The notes below the pieces were generated by a model, which saw nothing but the letters and a program-made list of their open reading frames with translations, had not been told where the DNA came from and did not search any database. Shown one piece after another: positions 53,938-63,216 of a DNA stretch of 64,000 bases. Position numbers and translations under genes: made by a program. The stretch's first letter is position 1. Every line of letters starts with the position of its first letter. Source of the stretch: Lactobacillus hominis DSM 23910 = CRBIP 24.179 (GTDB lineage: Bacteria > Bacillota > Bacilli > Lactobacillales > Lactobacillaceae); assembly GCF_000296835.1 (NCBI RefSeq), contig NZ_CAKE01000004.1, forward strand, positions 1 through 64,000. The letters are read 5' to 3'.

Positions 53938-55197
53938 ATGAAATATTCACAAGAATTGTTAGATGCCATTGAAAATCATGATTTTTCAGAAACAAATATT
54001 TTATTAAAAAAGGCTCTTGATAACGATGAGCCGGAAGCTTTAGCATCCTTAGCTGAAAATTTAACTGATCTTGGTTTTTCTGATTTGGCTAAAGAAGTAT
54101 ATCGTGCTTTAATAGCTAAATTTCCTCATGAAGATATTTTTAAAGTATATCTAGCAGAAATATTATTGAATGATGGTCAAGAAGACGATGGTTTAACTTT
54201 GCTATACGGAGTCAGCAAAGAAAGCGACGCATACGTTGAAAGCTTGCTTGCTCAAGCAGATTACTATCAAACTAATGGTCTTATAGAGGCTGCCAAGCAA
54301 AAGCTCTTAGAAGCTCAAAATAACGCTCCAGATCAAGAAGCAATCTTATTTGGTTTAGCTGAACTAGATTATATGTCTGGTAATTTTGAGGAAGCTTTAA
54401 AAAATTATCGTAAGTTGTTTGAAACTACTAAAACTTTTGGCGAAGTTGTTATTTCACAACGTATTGCAGCCTGTTTAGCTCAAATCGGTGACTATGAGGA
54501 GGCAAGCAAGATTATTAAGAAAAATAGCACAGACTTGCTGACCATCGACGCTCAATATGAGGCTGGATTAATTATGCTTGCTAACGGCGATAATAAAGAA
54601 GCTATTAAGTTTTTGGATCAAGTTATTGAAACTCAACCCGATTATGTGAACGCTTATCCATTGCTTGCTAGAGCTTATGCTAATGAAAATAACAATGAAG
54701 AAGTCCTTCAAGCAGCACAGACTGGACTTTCCTATAATGAATTTGATGAAACTTTATATAGCTTAGGAGCAAGAGCTGCTGCTAACTTAAACGATAAAGA
54801 ACAGGCGGAAAAATTACTTAAGAAGGGCCTTAAAGTTGCTCCAGACAATAGCGATTTGCGTCTGCAACTTTCAAATCTTTATTTACATGAAAATAAAGAT
54901 CTTGAAAACCTAAAGTTATTTGAAGATTTAGAAGATGATCAAATAGAACCACAAGCCCACTGGAATATGGCTTTGTCTTACCAACGTTTAGAAAAATATG
55001 ACAAAGCTAAGAGTGAATTCCTACTCGCATATCCAAGTTTCCAAAACAATCCTGACTTTTTAAAACAGATGTTAACTTTCTTTAGAGAGATTGCCGATAA
55101 CAATACTACTAAGGCTTTGTTAGAAAAATACTTGCAACTAGTTCCAGAAGATAGTGAAATGCAGGCATTGTATGACGATTTATCAATGGAAAAATAA
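53938..55197 (+). CDS. TPR-repeat protein
   Basis: A 419-residue protein built almost entirely of tetratricopeptide-like helix pairs, seen as repeated A/L/Y patterns such as 'EAILFGLAELDYMSGNFEEALKNYRKLF' and 'YVNAYPLLARAYANENNNEEVLQAAQTGL'. There is no signal peptide or catalytic domain. Such proteins lie next to hup in many lactobacilli and scaffold protein contacts. The partners are unknown. A bidirectional terminator follows. Confidence 0.8.
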   Translation: MKYSQELLDAIENHDFSETNILLKKALDNDEPEALASLAENLTDLGFSDLAKEVYRALIAKFPHEDIFKVYLAEILLNDGQEDDGLTLLYGVSKESDAYVESLLAQADYYQTNGLIEAAKQKLLEAQNNAPDQEAILFGLAELDYMSGNFEEALKNYRKLFETTKTFGEVVISQRIAACLAQIGDYEEASKIIKKNSTDLLTIDAQYEAGLIMLANGDNKEAIKFLDQVIETQPDYVNAYPLLARAYANENNNEEVLQAAQTGLSYNEFDETLYSLGARAAANLNDKEQAEKLLKKGLKVAPDNSDLRLQLSNLYLHENKDLENLKLFEDLEDDQIEPQAHWNMALSYQRLEKYDKAKSEFLLAYPSFQNNPDFLKQMLTFFREIADNNTTKALLEKYLQLVPEDSEMQALYDDLSMEK

Positions 55198-55226
55198 AAA
55201 GATCTCGCAACGAGATCTTTTTATTT
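55192..55226. terminator. Bidirectional terminator
   Basis: AAATAAAAAGATCTCG and CGAGATCTTTTTATTT form a perfect hairpin with a CAA loop, between the TPR gene and the convergent YitT-family gene. Confidence 0.85.
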
Positions 55227-56118
55227 AATCTTTAAATATAATATGGTGTTTCTTTCGCTCAAAACTGAACCCTTGTCCTAAAGCTTCATGAACATCTATT
55301 ATTGAAACAAAGGCATGTGGATCAATTTTTAAAATTAAATTGCGGACATTAGAAATTTCTCTAGGAGATACAACGCAATAAATAACTTTTTTAGGAGTCA
55401 AATTATAGCCGCCTTCGGCATTTAAGAAGGTATAGCCACGATCTAATTGAAGATCAATCATCTTGGCAATCTCCATATTTTTATCAGAAATGATTAAGAG
55501 CCCTTTAGCCGCATAAGATCCTTCTTGAACATAGTCAGTAATTCTAGCTAAAACAAAACTAGCTAAAAGAGTATACATCATATGTTCAATATCCAAATAA
55601 GTAAGAGAAATAGTAAGAACAAATGCATCTAAGGCTAGGAGAGATTTGCCAATTGGAACACCTAACTTTAGATCTAAAATTCTAGCTATGATATCTGTAC
55701 CGCCAGTTGTGCCACCATATTTGAAAACTAAACCAATCCCAAAGCCAGAAAATAGACCAGCTAAAACACCTGAAATAAAAAGGTCATGATTAAGATTAAT
55801 TTGGTTTATAATAGATATATGCAGCCAAAACCATAAGAAAAATGAAAGACAGGCTGTTCCCCACATGGTTAATGCTAATAGCCGTTTGCCCATAAAGCGA
55901 TAACCAATTATAATTAAAGGAATATTTAGAATTAAAGTGGAAAGACCTGGGTTAATGTTAAACCAGTATCTTAACAGCAATGCAATCCCACTAATGCCTC
56001 CATCGGCTAATCTATTGGGAATACTTATTTTATCCAGACTAAAAGCATAAATACTGCATCCCAAGGCGATCATAAACAATTGAATTAATAGTTGTTTATT
56101 CATATATTTTTTTATCAT
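55225..56118 (-). CDS. YitT-family membrane protein
   Basis: A 297-residue protein starting at ATG 56118, seven bases after AGAAGG; an earlier in-frame ATG at 56139 overlaps that site's upstream region. Five to six membrane helices occupy ~1-200 (DUF161 type; 'GIGLVFKYGGTTGGTDIIARIL' near 120-141), and a cytosolic DUF2179 domain follows ('YCVVSPREISNVRNLILKIDPHAFVSIIDVHEALGQGF'). The family is widespread in Firmicutes; its transported molecule is not known. A single-gene minus-strand transcript. Confidence 0.8.
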   Translation of the reverse strand: MIKKYMNKQLLIQLFMIALGCSIYAFSLDKISIPNRLADGGISGIALLLRYWFNINPGLSTLILNIPLIIIGYRFMGKRLLALTMWGTACLSFFLWFWLHISIINQINLNHDLFISGVLAGLFSGFGIGLVFKYGGTTGGTDIIARILDLKLGVPIGKSLLALDAFVLTISLTYLDIEHMMYTLLASFVLARITDYVQEGSYAAKGLLIISDKNMEIAKMIDLQLDRGYTFLNAEGGYNLTPKKVIYCVVSPREISNVRNLILKIDPHAFVSIIDVHEALGQGFSFERKKHHIIFKD

Positions 56119-56202
56119 AAATATGCCTTCTTTCCACATATATATATTTTAACAAAATCTGACCACTAAATTTTTAAATATAAAAATAAAGAAGAGGAAA
56201 AA

Positions 56203-57402
56203 ATGAGAATCAAAACTTTACCAGATGTTTTTATTAACGCGCTGCCGGTATTAAGAAAAATTAATGAGGCGGGTTTTGAAGCTTACTTTGTTGGAGGATG
56301 CGTTAGAGATCTATTATTGAATCGCCATATTCACGACGTTGATATCGCAACAAGCGCCTATCCAATGGAAGTTAAAGAAATTTTTGATAGAACTATCGAT
56401 ACCGGGATAAAACACGGCACAGTTACAATTTTATTTGAAAATAACAGTTATGAAATTACGACGTTTAGAACCGAATCAGGATATCAAGATTTTCGCCGTC
56501 CCGATCACGTAACCTTTGTTCAAAATTTGAGTGAAGATTTGAAAAGACGTGACTTTACCATTAACGCATTAGCAATGGACGTTGATGGCAATTTAATTGA
56601 TCATTTTGATGGACTAAAGGATCTAGACTTAAAATTAATTAAAGCTGTTGGTAAGGCCGAAAATCGCTTTCATGAAGATGCACTAAGAATGATGCGCGCG
56701 GTTCGGTTTATGAGCCAATTACAATTTAAGTTAGAAGATCAAACGCAAAAAGCAATTGCGGATAATCATGAACTCTTATCTAAAATTTCTGTAGAAAGAA
56801 TTCGAGACGAGTTTGTAAAAATGGGGCTAGGAAAGGGCAGTCAGGCTGCATTTCAGGTCTTTTTAGATACCAAATTATCTGAGCAAGTACCGTGTTTTAA
56901 AGGTAAAAAAGATGCCTTGTCCATTTTTCCAAAATTAAATTTTGCACCAACAACTGAAGCTAATCTATGGGCATTGATGATTATTTTGCTAAAAATTCCA
57001 ACTAACAAAATTGCGCGCTTCATGAGAAAATGGAAAAATTCAAATGCAATGGAAAGACAAGTAGCAGAAATTGTAGAATTCTTTGACCTTGTGAGTGCTC
57101 AGGATCCAACTAATTTTGACTTATTTAATTCAAATCTAAAGACTATTGCTTCAACAATAGATTTAGCGCATATTTTAGGCCAGCCAATTAATGGTCAAGC
57201 CTTGATTGATCGCTATGAAGCTCTTCCAATTAAAAATGCACAAGAATTAGCTATCGATGGTAGTTTTTTGTTAAAAAATGGTATTCCAGCTGGACCTAGA
57301 ATTGGCGAAATTCTAACAGACATTAAAAAAGCTGTTACTGAAGGTAAGATTGATAATGATGAGGCACAAATCAGTCAGTTTTTATTAGAACTAAATAATT
57401 AA
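56203..57402 (+). CDS. cca: CCA tRNA nucleotidyltransferase
   Basis: A 399-residue class II CCA-adding enzyme. The nucleotidyltransferase motif is '[13 protein letters not shown]' (~28-40) with metal Asp residues in 'DVDIAT' (~46-51), then '[12 protein letters not shown]' (~112-123) and 'RAVRFMSQL' (~166-174), followed by the tRNA-binding C-terminal helices. It adds and repairs 3' CCA of tRNAs. AGAGGAAA precedes the ATG. Confidence 0.94.
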   Translation: MRIKTLPDVFINALPVLRKINEAGFEAYFVGGCVRDLLLNRHIHDVDIATSAYPMEVKEIFDRTIDTGIKHGTVTILFENNSYEITTFRTESGYQDFRRPDHVTFVQNLSEDLKRRDFTINALAMDVDGNLIDHFDGLKDLDLKLIKAVGKAENRFHEDALRMMRAVRFMSQLQFKLEDQTQKAIADNHELLSKISVERIRDEFVKMGLGKGSQAAFQVFLDTKLSEQVPCFKGKKDALSIFPKLNFAPTTEANLWALMIILLKIPTNKIARFMRKWKNSNAMERQVAEIVEFFDLVSAQDPTNFDLFNSNLKTIASTIDLAHILGQPINGQALIDRYEALPIKNAQELAIDGSFLLKNGIPAGPRIGEILTDIKKAVTEGKIDNDEAQISQFLLELNN

Positions 57403-57436
57403 AAAAAGAGTTGATTTTCAGAAAGTCAACTCTTTT
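57402..57436. terminator. Bidirectional terminator
   Basis: AAAAAGAGTTGA pairs with TCAACTCTTTTT, with T- and A-runs on both sides, between cca and the convergent haemolysin-III-family gene. Confidence 0.85.
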
Positions 57437-58101
57437 TATACGTACAATAAAATTGAAAAATACATCAAGATTGAACCGAGCATTACGAATAAATGCCAGA
57501 TGACGTGAATAAATGGAATTCGACGCATTGAAAATAAAATCGCACCAATTGTATAAGCAACTCCGCCCCAAACCAAAAGTGCAAATCCAATTGGTCCTAA
57601 AACAGGAATTAGGGAATTGGAAGCTAAAATAACAAACCAGCCCATTGCGACATAGATTATAGTATCTAAAACCACATGTTTACCTTGATTAAAGATGTAA
57701 AACAAAATTCCAGTAATTGCTAAAGCTAAAATGATGCTCCAAATAATCCATCCCTTGGCTCCGCCAATAGCCACTAAAGCATACGGTGTATAAGAGCCAG
57801 CAATTAAAATAAAGATTGATGAATGATCAAAGACCTGAAATACTTTTCTAGCCTTAGTAAAAATTAGGCTGTGATATAGCGTTGAAAATAAATAGAGTAA
57901 GATTAAACTTACACCATATAAAGTAAAAGAGACAATTTTTAGAGCACTGCCGCTTTGAGCTGCTTTGATGATCAGAATCACTAATCCAGCAACAGATAAA
58001 CCAAAGCCGATTCCATGAGTGATTGCTGAAAAAGTATTATCAACAATCTTATAGGCCCTAGAACGTTCAGGTTGTTCAGTCCAGATATTTTTTAATGTCA
58101 T
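57436..58101 (-). CDS. trhA: Haemolysin III/TrhA (PAQR) family membrane protein
   Basis: A 221-residue, seven-helix protein of the PAQR family. Metal ligands are visible as 'NTFSAITHGIGFGLS' (His near 33), 'YLFSTLYHSLIF' with 'FDHSSIFILIAGSYTP' near 90-105, and the last His in 'FIHVIWHLFVML' near 198-209. Bacterial members affect membrane energetics or fatty-acid balance; haemolysis is not a safe prediction. AAAGGAAT precedes the start. Confidence 0.85.
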   Translation of the reverse strand: MTLKNIWTEQPERSRAYKIVDNTFSAITHGIGFGLSVAGLVILIIKAAQSGSALKIVSFTLYGVSLILLYLFSTLYHSLIFTKARKVFQVFDHSSIFILIAGSYTPYALVAIGGAKGWIIWSIILALAITGILFYIFNQGKHVVLDTIIYVAMGWFVILASNSLIPVLGPIGFALLVWGGVAYTIGAILFSMRRIPFIHVIWHLFVMLGSILMYFSILLYV

Positions 58102-58228
58102 AAAATTATAATTCCTTTTAACTGATTTTTATATTTTTGATATACTAGTGCTTGTATCTATTAGCTAAATTCTAACATAAAATTATTGAATAGATTGCTA
58201 AAATCAAGCTAAGAAACGAAGGACAAAT

Positions 58229-59080
58229 ATGACAAAGATAAAAGTAGTTACTGACTCTTCAGTACAATTAACTTCTCAAGAAATCGAAAAATATGGAATT
58301 ACTGTAGTTCCATTGACCATAACTATTGACGGTAAAAATTACGTAGATGGGGTAGATATTACACGAGCTGATTTTGTTAAAAAGATGAATGAAGCTGCTG
58401 AATTGCCAAAGACTAGCCAACCATCAATTGGAGTATTTGAGAAAACGTTTAAAGATTTAACTAGTGATGGTAGTCAAGTTATTGCGATCTTTTTGGCTAG
58501 AAGCTTAAGCGGAACAATCGATGCAGCCCGTCAAGCAGCAGAAATAATTGGTAAAAGCGATGATATTGTTTTAGTTGATTCTGAACTAACTGATAGAGCA
58601 GAAGGATTCCAAGTTTTAGCAGCCGCTAAAGACGCACAAGCTGGTAAGTCAATGGATGAAATTTTGGCCCATGTTAACAAAATTAAACAAAGCCAAAAAT
58701 TAAATATGATGGTTGTTGACTTGAAGAACTTGATTAGAGGTGGACGCTTAGGTGCTTTGTCAGGACGCATTGCTACTCTGCTTAATATCAGAATTGCATT
58801 GAAGATGCCAGGCGGAAAGCTAGAGGTAGCTAAAAAAGGTCGCGGCAAGAAGTTTTCAAAGGCATTTGATGAAAAAGTCTTAGCTGATATTGAAAAAAAT
58901 AAAGATCGCATCAAAGAAGTGGGAATTTCTTATGTTGATACTCCCGAAGTAATGCAAGAGTTCGCAGACAAGATTAAAGAAATTAACCCCAATATCGATG
59001 TTTTAGTTAAAGAAACTAGCCCAATTATTGCTACTCACGCAGGCAATGGGGCTTATGCAATTTTATATTATGTGGAGTAA
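58229..59080 (+). CDS. DegV-family fatty-acid-binding protein
   Basis: A 283-residue DegV/FakB-type protein. 'VVTDSSVQLTSQEIEKYGITVVPLTI' at the N-terminus, 'TSQPSIGVFEKTF' near 69-81, 'FLARSLSGTIDAARQAAEI' near 90-108 (fatty-acid carboxylate Ser) and 'LIRGGRLGALSG' near 171-182. The family presents fatty acids to FakA kinase for phospholipid synthesis. It is the first gene of the degV-yozE-ctp-rbgA-rnhB-dprA row. Confidence 0.88.
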   Translation: MTKIKVVTDSSVQLTSQEIEKYGITVVPLTITIDGKNYVDGVDITRADFVKKMNEAAELPKTSQPSIGVFEKTFKDLTSDGSQVIAIFLARSLSGTIDAARQAAEIIGKSDDIVLVDSELTDRAEGFQVLAAAKDAQAGKSMDEILAHVNKIKQSQKLNMMVVDLKNLIRGGRLGALSGRIATLLNIRIALKMPGGKLEVAKKGRGKKFSKAFDEKVLADIEKNKDRIKEVGISYVDTPEVMQEFADKIKEINPNIDVLVKETSPIIATHAGNGAYAILYYVE

Positions 59081-59086
59081 TTAAAA

Positions 59087-59317
59087 ATGGCTTATAGAGA
59101 GAGTTTTTATCGTTTTTTGATGACTCAAAAAGATCCTGATTCTATAAATGATGTTGCCCAGTTCGCAAATAATGCGCAAAATGACAGTCAATTTCCAAAA
59201 CAAGAGCAAGACTATGAAAAATTATCTGAATATTTAGAATTGAATGCTCCATATTTACCAAGCATGACAATTTTTGATGAAGCATATCAAATGTATTTAG
59301 ATAAAATGAGCAATTAA
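59087..59317 (+). CDS. YozE-family protein
   Basis: A 76-residue protein matching the YozE/UPF0346 family: '[23 protein letters not shown]', '[19 protein letters not shown]' and '[11 protein letters not shown]'. It is a small helical bundle of unknown role, conserved in Bacilli. It starts six bases after degV and ends nine bases before the protease gene, so all are co-transcribed. Confidence 0.88.
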   Translation: MAYRESFYRFLMTQKDPDSINDVAQFANNAQNDSQFPKQEQDYEKLSEYLELNAPYLPSMTIFDEAYQMYLDKMSN

Positions 59318-59326
59318 GGAAAAATA

Positions 59327-60754
59327 ATGAGTAAGAATGAATCTGATCAACTTCAAAAACAAACAAGCAACAAGAAATTTTATTTTTCTAAACCAGCTCA
59401 ATTTATATTAACCGGAATTTGTGGCGCTTTGATTGGTGGCGGCGCAGTATATGGCTATCAATACTATGAGAGTCAAAATTCGCCTTTAGTTAGTGTTGAA
59501 AAAGTTTATAATCAGCTTGAAAAAACCTATTACAGAAAAGTTGATACAAGTAAACTCCAGCAAGGTGCAATTAATGGGATGCTTGGCAGTCTAAATGATC
59601 CTTATTCAGAGCAATTATCTGGAAGTAGTCAAGATCAAGTCAATAGCGTTTTGGAAGGCAATAGTTTTGGCGGCGTTGGCATTCAAATGCAAGTTAAAGA
59701 CAATAAAATATTAGTTAATTCTATTGTCAGCGATTCTCCTGCTTCTAAGAGCAATATTAGGCCGGGAGATGAAATCATAGCAGTTGATGGTAAAAAAATT
59801 TCTGCTAATGAGTTTCAAAAAGTTTCTGGTTTAGTTAGAGGTAAAAAGGGTACCAAGGTTACTTTGCAGCTTAAACGCAATAACATAGAATTCAAAGTCA
59901 CTTTAACTCGTGCAACTATCAAGCAATCTAGTGTTTCTGTTAAAAATGATCAAAATGCAACGATTATTACCATTAGTCAGTTTGATTCCAATACCAGCAA
60001 AGACCTTAAAAAGGCTCTTAAAAATATTAATACCAAGAAATATCCAAAATTGATTATTAATTTGCAAGATAATCCTGGTGGCGTAATGTCTGGTGCATTA
60101 GAATCAGCCTCTTACTTTTTACCTAATGGTAAGAAAATCATGACCTACCAAAGTAGAAAAGACAAAAAAGTTATTCGTTCTTCAAATAAGTTAGCAGGTA
60201 ATTTTAAAACTAAGCTGAAACCAATTATTTTGATTAATAGTAATACTGCCAGTGCTAGTGAGATTTTTACTGCGGCTTTGGTGCAAAATAATTGTGCAGT
60301 TACTGTGGGACAAACTAGTTTTGGCAAAGGTACAGTACAAGAAGTCGGCGCTAGCGATAATGTAGAATATAAATACACTATTGCAAAATGGTTGACTCCA
60401 AATGGAGATTGGATTAATCATAAAGGTATCAAGCCTACTTATCCTGTTAAGATATCTTCTTTAGCTGATTTACCACAATTTCAAACTAGTCAGGTTTTAA
60501 AGAAAAATACGATGGGATTAGATGTAGCAATTTTGCAGCAGTATTTAACCGCTTTAGACTATATGACTACGCATTTAACTGGAGTATTTGATTCGCAAAC
60601 TGAAAATGCGGTAATTAGTTTCCAAAAGGCTAATAATTTAAAGCCTACAGGACAAGTAGATGCTAGTTTGCGTCAGAGTTTGTATTTAGCTGCTGCACAA
60701 AAATTGCAATCCAATGATCCTGCAATGCAGAAGGCTTTAAATTTAAATTATTAG
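59327..60754 (+). CDS. C-terminal processing (S41) serine protease
   Basis: A 475-residue exported CtpA-type protease. A basic N-terminus and one membrane helix (~26-46) anchor it. A PDZ domain follows at ~105-190 ('GVGIQMQVKDNKILVNSIVSDSPASKSNIRPGDEI'). The S41 domain has Ser in 'INSNTASASEIF' near 307 and Lys in 'TSFGKGTVQ' near 332. A PG_binding_1 domain ('LGLDVAILQQYLTALDYM') closes the protein. It trims wall or secreted proteins outside the membrane. Confidence 0.9.
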   Translation: MSKNESDQLQKQTSNKKFYFSKPAQFILTGICGALIGGGAVYGYQYYESQNSPLVSVEKVYNQLEKTYYRKVDTSKLQQGAINGMLGSLNDPYSEQLSGSSQDQVNSVLEGNSFGGVGIQMQVKDNKILVNSIVSDSPASKSNIRPGDEIIAVDGKKISANEFQKVSGLVRGKKGTKVTLQLKRNNIEFKVTLTRATIKQSSVSVKNDQNATIITISQFDSNTSKDLKKALKNINTKKYPKLIINLQDNPGGVMSGALESASYFLPNGKKIMTYQSRKDKKVIRSSNKLAGNFKTKLKPIILINSNTASASEIFTAALVQNNCAVTVGQTSFGKGTVQEVGASDNVEYKYTIAKWLTPNGDWINHKGIKPTYPVKISSLADLPQFQTSQVLKKNTMGLDVAILQQYLTALDYMTTHLTGVFDSQTENAVISFQKANNLKPTGQVDASLRQSLYLAAAQKLQSNDPAMQKALNLNY

Positions 60755-60765
60755 GAGGGATAAAA

Positions 60766-61605
60766 ATGGCTAATATTCAATGGTATCCAGGTCATATGAA
60801 TAAGGCTAAAAATCAATTAGAAGATAATTTAGATTTAATTGATGTATTGATCGAAGTTCTAGATGCAAGACTTCCAGTTTCTTCACGTAATCCTATGATT
60901 GGACAATTGACTAAGAAAAAGCCGCATATTGTAATTTTGAATAAGTCTGATTTAGCAGATCCTATTCAAACCAAACTATGGACTAAATATTTCCAAAAAG
61001 AGGGCAGTTTTGTCATGTCAATGGATGCCCAACATAATACCAATATGACAGCTTTGTTTAAGCTAATTAAATTAGCTGCAAAAGAAAAAACTGAAAAACT
61101 TGAACAAAAAGGCGCCTCTAATCCAGTGATTAGAGTTGCATTAGCCGGCATCCCTAACTGTGGTAAATCCACTATTATTAATCGTTTAGTGGGAAGAAAT
61201 GCAGCTATTGTCGGCGATAAACCAGGTGTCACCAAAGGCCAAAGCTGGTTGAAGACAAAAACTAATGTTCAAATTCTTGATACTCCAGGTATTTTATGGC
61301 CTAAATTTTCTGATCAAACAGTTGGTTATAAACTAGCTGCTTGTGGGGCAATTAAAGAAGATATTTTTCACGCGGACGACGTGGCATTATTTGCAATTAA
61401 TTTTCTAAAAGAAAACTACACTAAAGATCTTGAAAAGTTTGCACGACTTAATATTGACCAAATTAATGATTTGTCAGATCCAGATCTATTGTTAGAAATG
61501 ACTCAAAATTATGGGATGCGAGACGATTATGAACGTTTTTCTAAATTTATGTTATTGCGTCTTAGAAAAGGACGAATAGGAAGGATAACTTTTGATTTAA
61601 GATGA
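60766..61605 (+). CDS. rbgA: Ribosome biogenesis GTPase RbgA
   Basis: A 279-residue circularly permuted GTPase. The order is G4 'ILNKSDLAD' near 57-65 and G5 before G1 'GIPNCGKST' near 129-137 and G3 'DTPGILWP' near 177-184. The N-terminal '[15 protein letters not shown]' is the RbgA/YlqF signature. It assists late 50S maturation. GGAGGGAT precedes the ATG, and the stop overlaps the start of rnhB. Confidence 0.94.
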   Translation: MANIQWYPGHMNKAKNQLEDNLDLIDVLIEVLDARLPVSSRNPMIGQLTKKKPHIVILNKSDLADPIQTKLWTKYFQKEGSFVMSMDAQHNTNMTALFKLIKLAAKEKTEKLEQKGASNPVIRVALAGIPNCGKSTIINRLVGRNAAIVGDKPGVTKGQSWLKTKTNVQILDTPGILWPKFSDQTVGYKLAACGAIKEDIFHADDVALFAINFLKENYTKDLEKFARLNIDQINDLSDPDLLLEMTQNYGMRDDYERFSKFMLLRLRKGRIGRITFDLR

Positions 61606-62360
61606 CAGTTACCGAAATTAAGCAATTATTAGCTTCTTGTCACGTTTCAAAAGAGCAATTAGATGAGTTAAGCCAGGACCCTAGAAAAGGTGTCCAAAAA
61701 CTGATTAACTCATATTTAAAAAAGCAAGAAAAATTAGCTGTAAAAAAAGAAGCTTTTTTGCAGCGTTTTTCTTTTGAAAAAAAGTATTGGGATAAAGGAC
61801 TAAAAGTTGCCGGAGTTGATGAAGTAGGGCGTGGTCCTTTGGCCGGTCCAGTCGTAACAGCAGCTGTCATTTTGTCAGAAGATTTTGACTTAATTGATGT
61901 TAATGACTCAAAAAAGTTATCACCTAAAAGGCGCTTAGAACTTTTTCCTAAAATTTTAGATCAGGCTGTTGCAGTCAGTGTAGGATTAGCTAATAATGAT
62001 GTGATTGACCAAATAAATATTTATGAAGCTGATCGCGTAGCAATGGCGCATGCAGTCGAAGGCTTAACGATAAAACCTGATGCTTTACTTGTTGATGCCA
62101 TGAATGTTCCTGTTGATTTACCCCAAACATCTTTAATTAAGGGCGATAGCAAGTCTAATTCAATTGCGGCAGCAAGTATTGTAGCTAAAGTCTTTCGAGA
62201 TAGCTTAATGAATGCATATGGCGAAAAATACCCGCAATATGGTTTTGACCAAAACGCCGGATATGGCACTAAACAACATATTGAAGCATTAAAAAAATAT
62301 GGTCCAACTCCAATACATCGAATGACTTTTGCTCCAGTGAGCGAATTTAATAAAAATTAA
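61602..62360 (+). CDS. rnhB: Ribonuclease HII
   Basis: A 252-residue RNase HII. Catalytic acids are in '[16 protein letters not shown]' near 70-85 (Asp-Glu), '[10 protein letters not shown]' (~105) and 'LLVDAMNVP' near 166, with '[17 protein letters not shown]' near 182-198. The N-terminal ~60 residues are the extra domain common in Firmicutes. It removes ribonucleotides and RNA primers from DNA. Its ATG overlaps the rbgA stop. Confidence 0.94.
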   Translation: MTVTEIKQLLASCHVSKEQLDELSQDPRKGVQKLINSYLKKQEKLAVKKEAFLQRFSFEKKYWDKGLKVAGVDEVGRGPLAGPVVTAAVILSEDFDLIDVNDSKKLSPKRRLELFPKILDQAVAVSVGLANNDVIDQINIYEADRVAMAHAVEGLTIKPDALLVDAMNVPVDLPQTSLIKGDSKSNSIAAASIVAKVFRDSLMNAYGEKYPQYGFDQNAGYGTKQHIEALKKYGPTPIHRMTFAPVSEFNKN

Positions 62361-62410
62361 TTAATAAAAATATCTTCAATTTGTGTAATACACTATGGAG
62401 GTATTTTTTG

Positions 62411-63055
62411 ATGAATCCAAAAGAATTTTGCCTAAGATTAAAATTACAAAAAGGCTTAGGATATGCGTCTATTAAAAAAGTCATTGATCAATTGGGATAT
62501 TACGAAGAAAAAATAAATTTTGACTTAATTAATGAATTAGAGTTATCATCTGATCTACGTAATAAAATTTTTGATGCAATGACAGATGTTCGTTTTGAAA
62601 AATGCATTGAAAGAATTTTATTACAATGTGAAGTAATTACCATTTTTGATCCAATATATCCTGATAAACTGAAAGAAACTTTTGATCCACCAATAGTGTT
62701 ATTTGCTAGAGGAGATTTAGAGTTACTAAAGAAAAAGATAACAGTGATTGTTGGTTCACGTACTCCTACGCAATATAGTCGCAAGGTTTTACAAGAACTT
62801 GTGCCTAATCTTATAAAACAAGATTTTGTTATAGCCAGCGGCTTAGCGAAAGGCGTAGATGGAATTGCTCACGAAGAAACACTAAAAAATAATGGTGAAA
62901 CTATTGCCGTGGTTGGAAATGGTTTGAATCATTTTTATCCACGACAAAACATGGAATTACAAAAAGAAATTATTAAACATGGTTTATTATTAAGTGAATA
63001 TTTACCAGATACTCCGCCATTGCCTTTCAGATTTCCAGAGCGAAACATAATATAA
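62411..63055 (+). pseudogene. dprA: DprA (DNA processing protein), truncated by insertion
   Basis: From ATG 62411 (behind ATGGAGG at 62395-62400; the upstream open frame has no site) the protein runs 214 residues and stops. An N-terminal SAM-like helical domain is followed by the Rossmann-like core: 'VIVGSRTPTQYS', 'IASGLAKGVDGIAHEETL', 'VVGNGLNHFYP' and 'LLSEYLPDTPPLPFRFPERN'. It ends II-stop right where intact DprA continues R-I-I-A-G-L-S and ~70 more residues, including the winged helix. DprA loads RecA on single-stranded DNA in transformation. Integrase and arm sites beyond show that an inserted element removed the 3' end. Confidence 0.85.
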
Positions 63056-63060
63056 AAATA
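63030..63060. mobile_element. Predicted attachment-site junction in dprA
   Basis: Host-like dprA sequence ends at the codons for PERN (to about 63047) and unrelated AT-rich DNA follows. The core att sequence must lie in or just before this stretch, because the dprA frame fits the family up to PERN and diverges afterwards. The exact core needs the other junction. Confidence 0.6.
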
Positions 63061-63134
63061 TGGAGAACCAGAATATTGATTTATCAGTATTTATGATAAA
63101 CATAAAACTATAGAAATATATAAAAGTTTTAAAG

Positions 63135-63155
63135 TTGGCACACATTTGGCACACA
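63135..63155. repeat. Direct repeats, likely integrase arm-type sites
   Basis: TTGGCACACA occurs at 63135-63144 and again, preceded by T, at 63146-63155. The repeats lie between the att junction and the integrase gene, where phage integrases bind arm sites. Function inferred from position. Confidence 0.55.
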
Positions 63156-63193
63156 AAAAAAGCTATTTACGATTTTATCGCAATAGCTTTTTT
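63152..63193. terminator. Bidirectional terminator after the integrase gene
   Basis: AAAAAGCTATT pairs with AATAGCTTTTT around a ~14-base loop, with A- and T-runs on both sides. It ends the minus-strand integrase transcript. Confidence 0.75.
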
Positions 63194-63216
63194 GTGTTAA
63201 CGGATTAATTATATCT

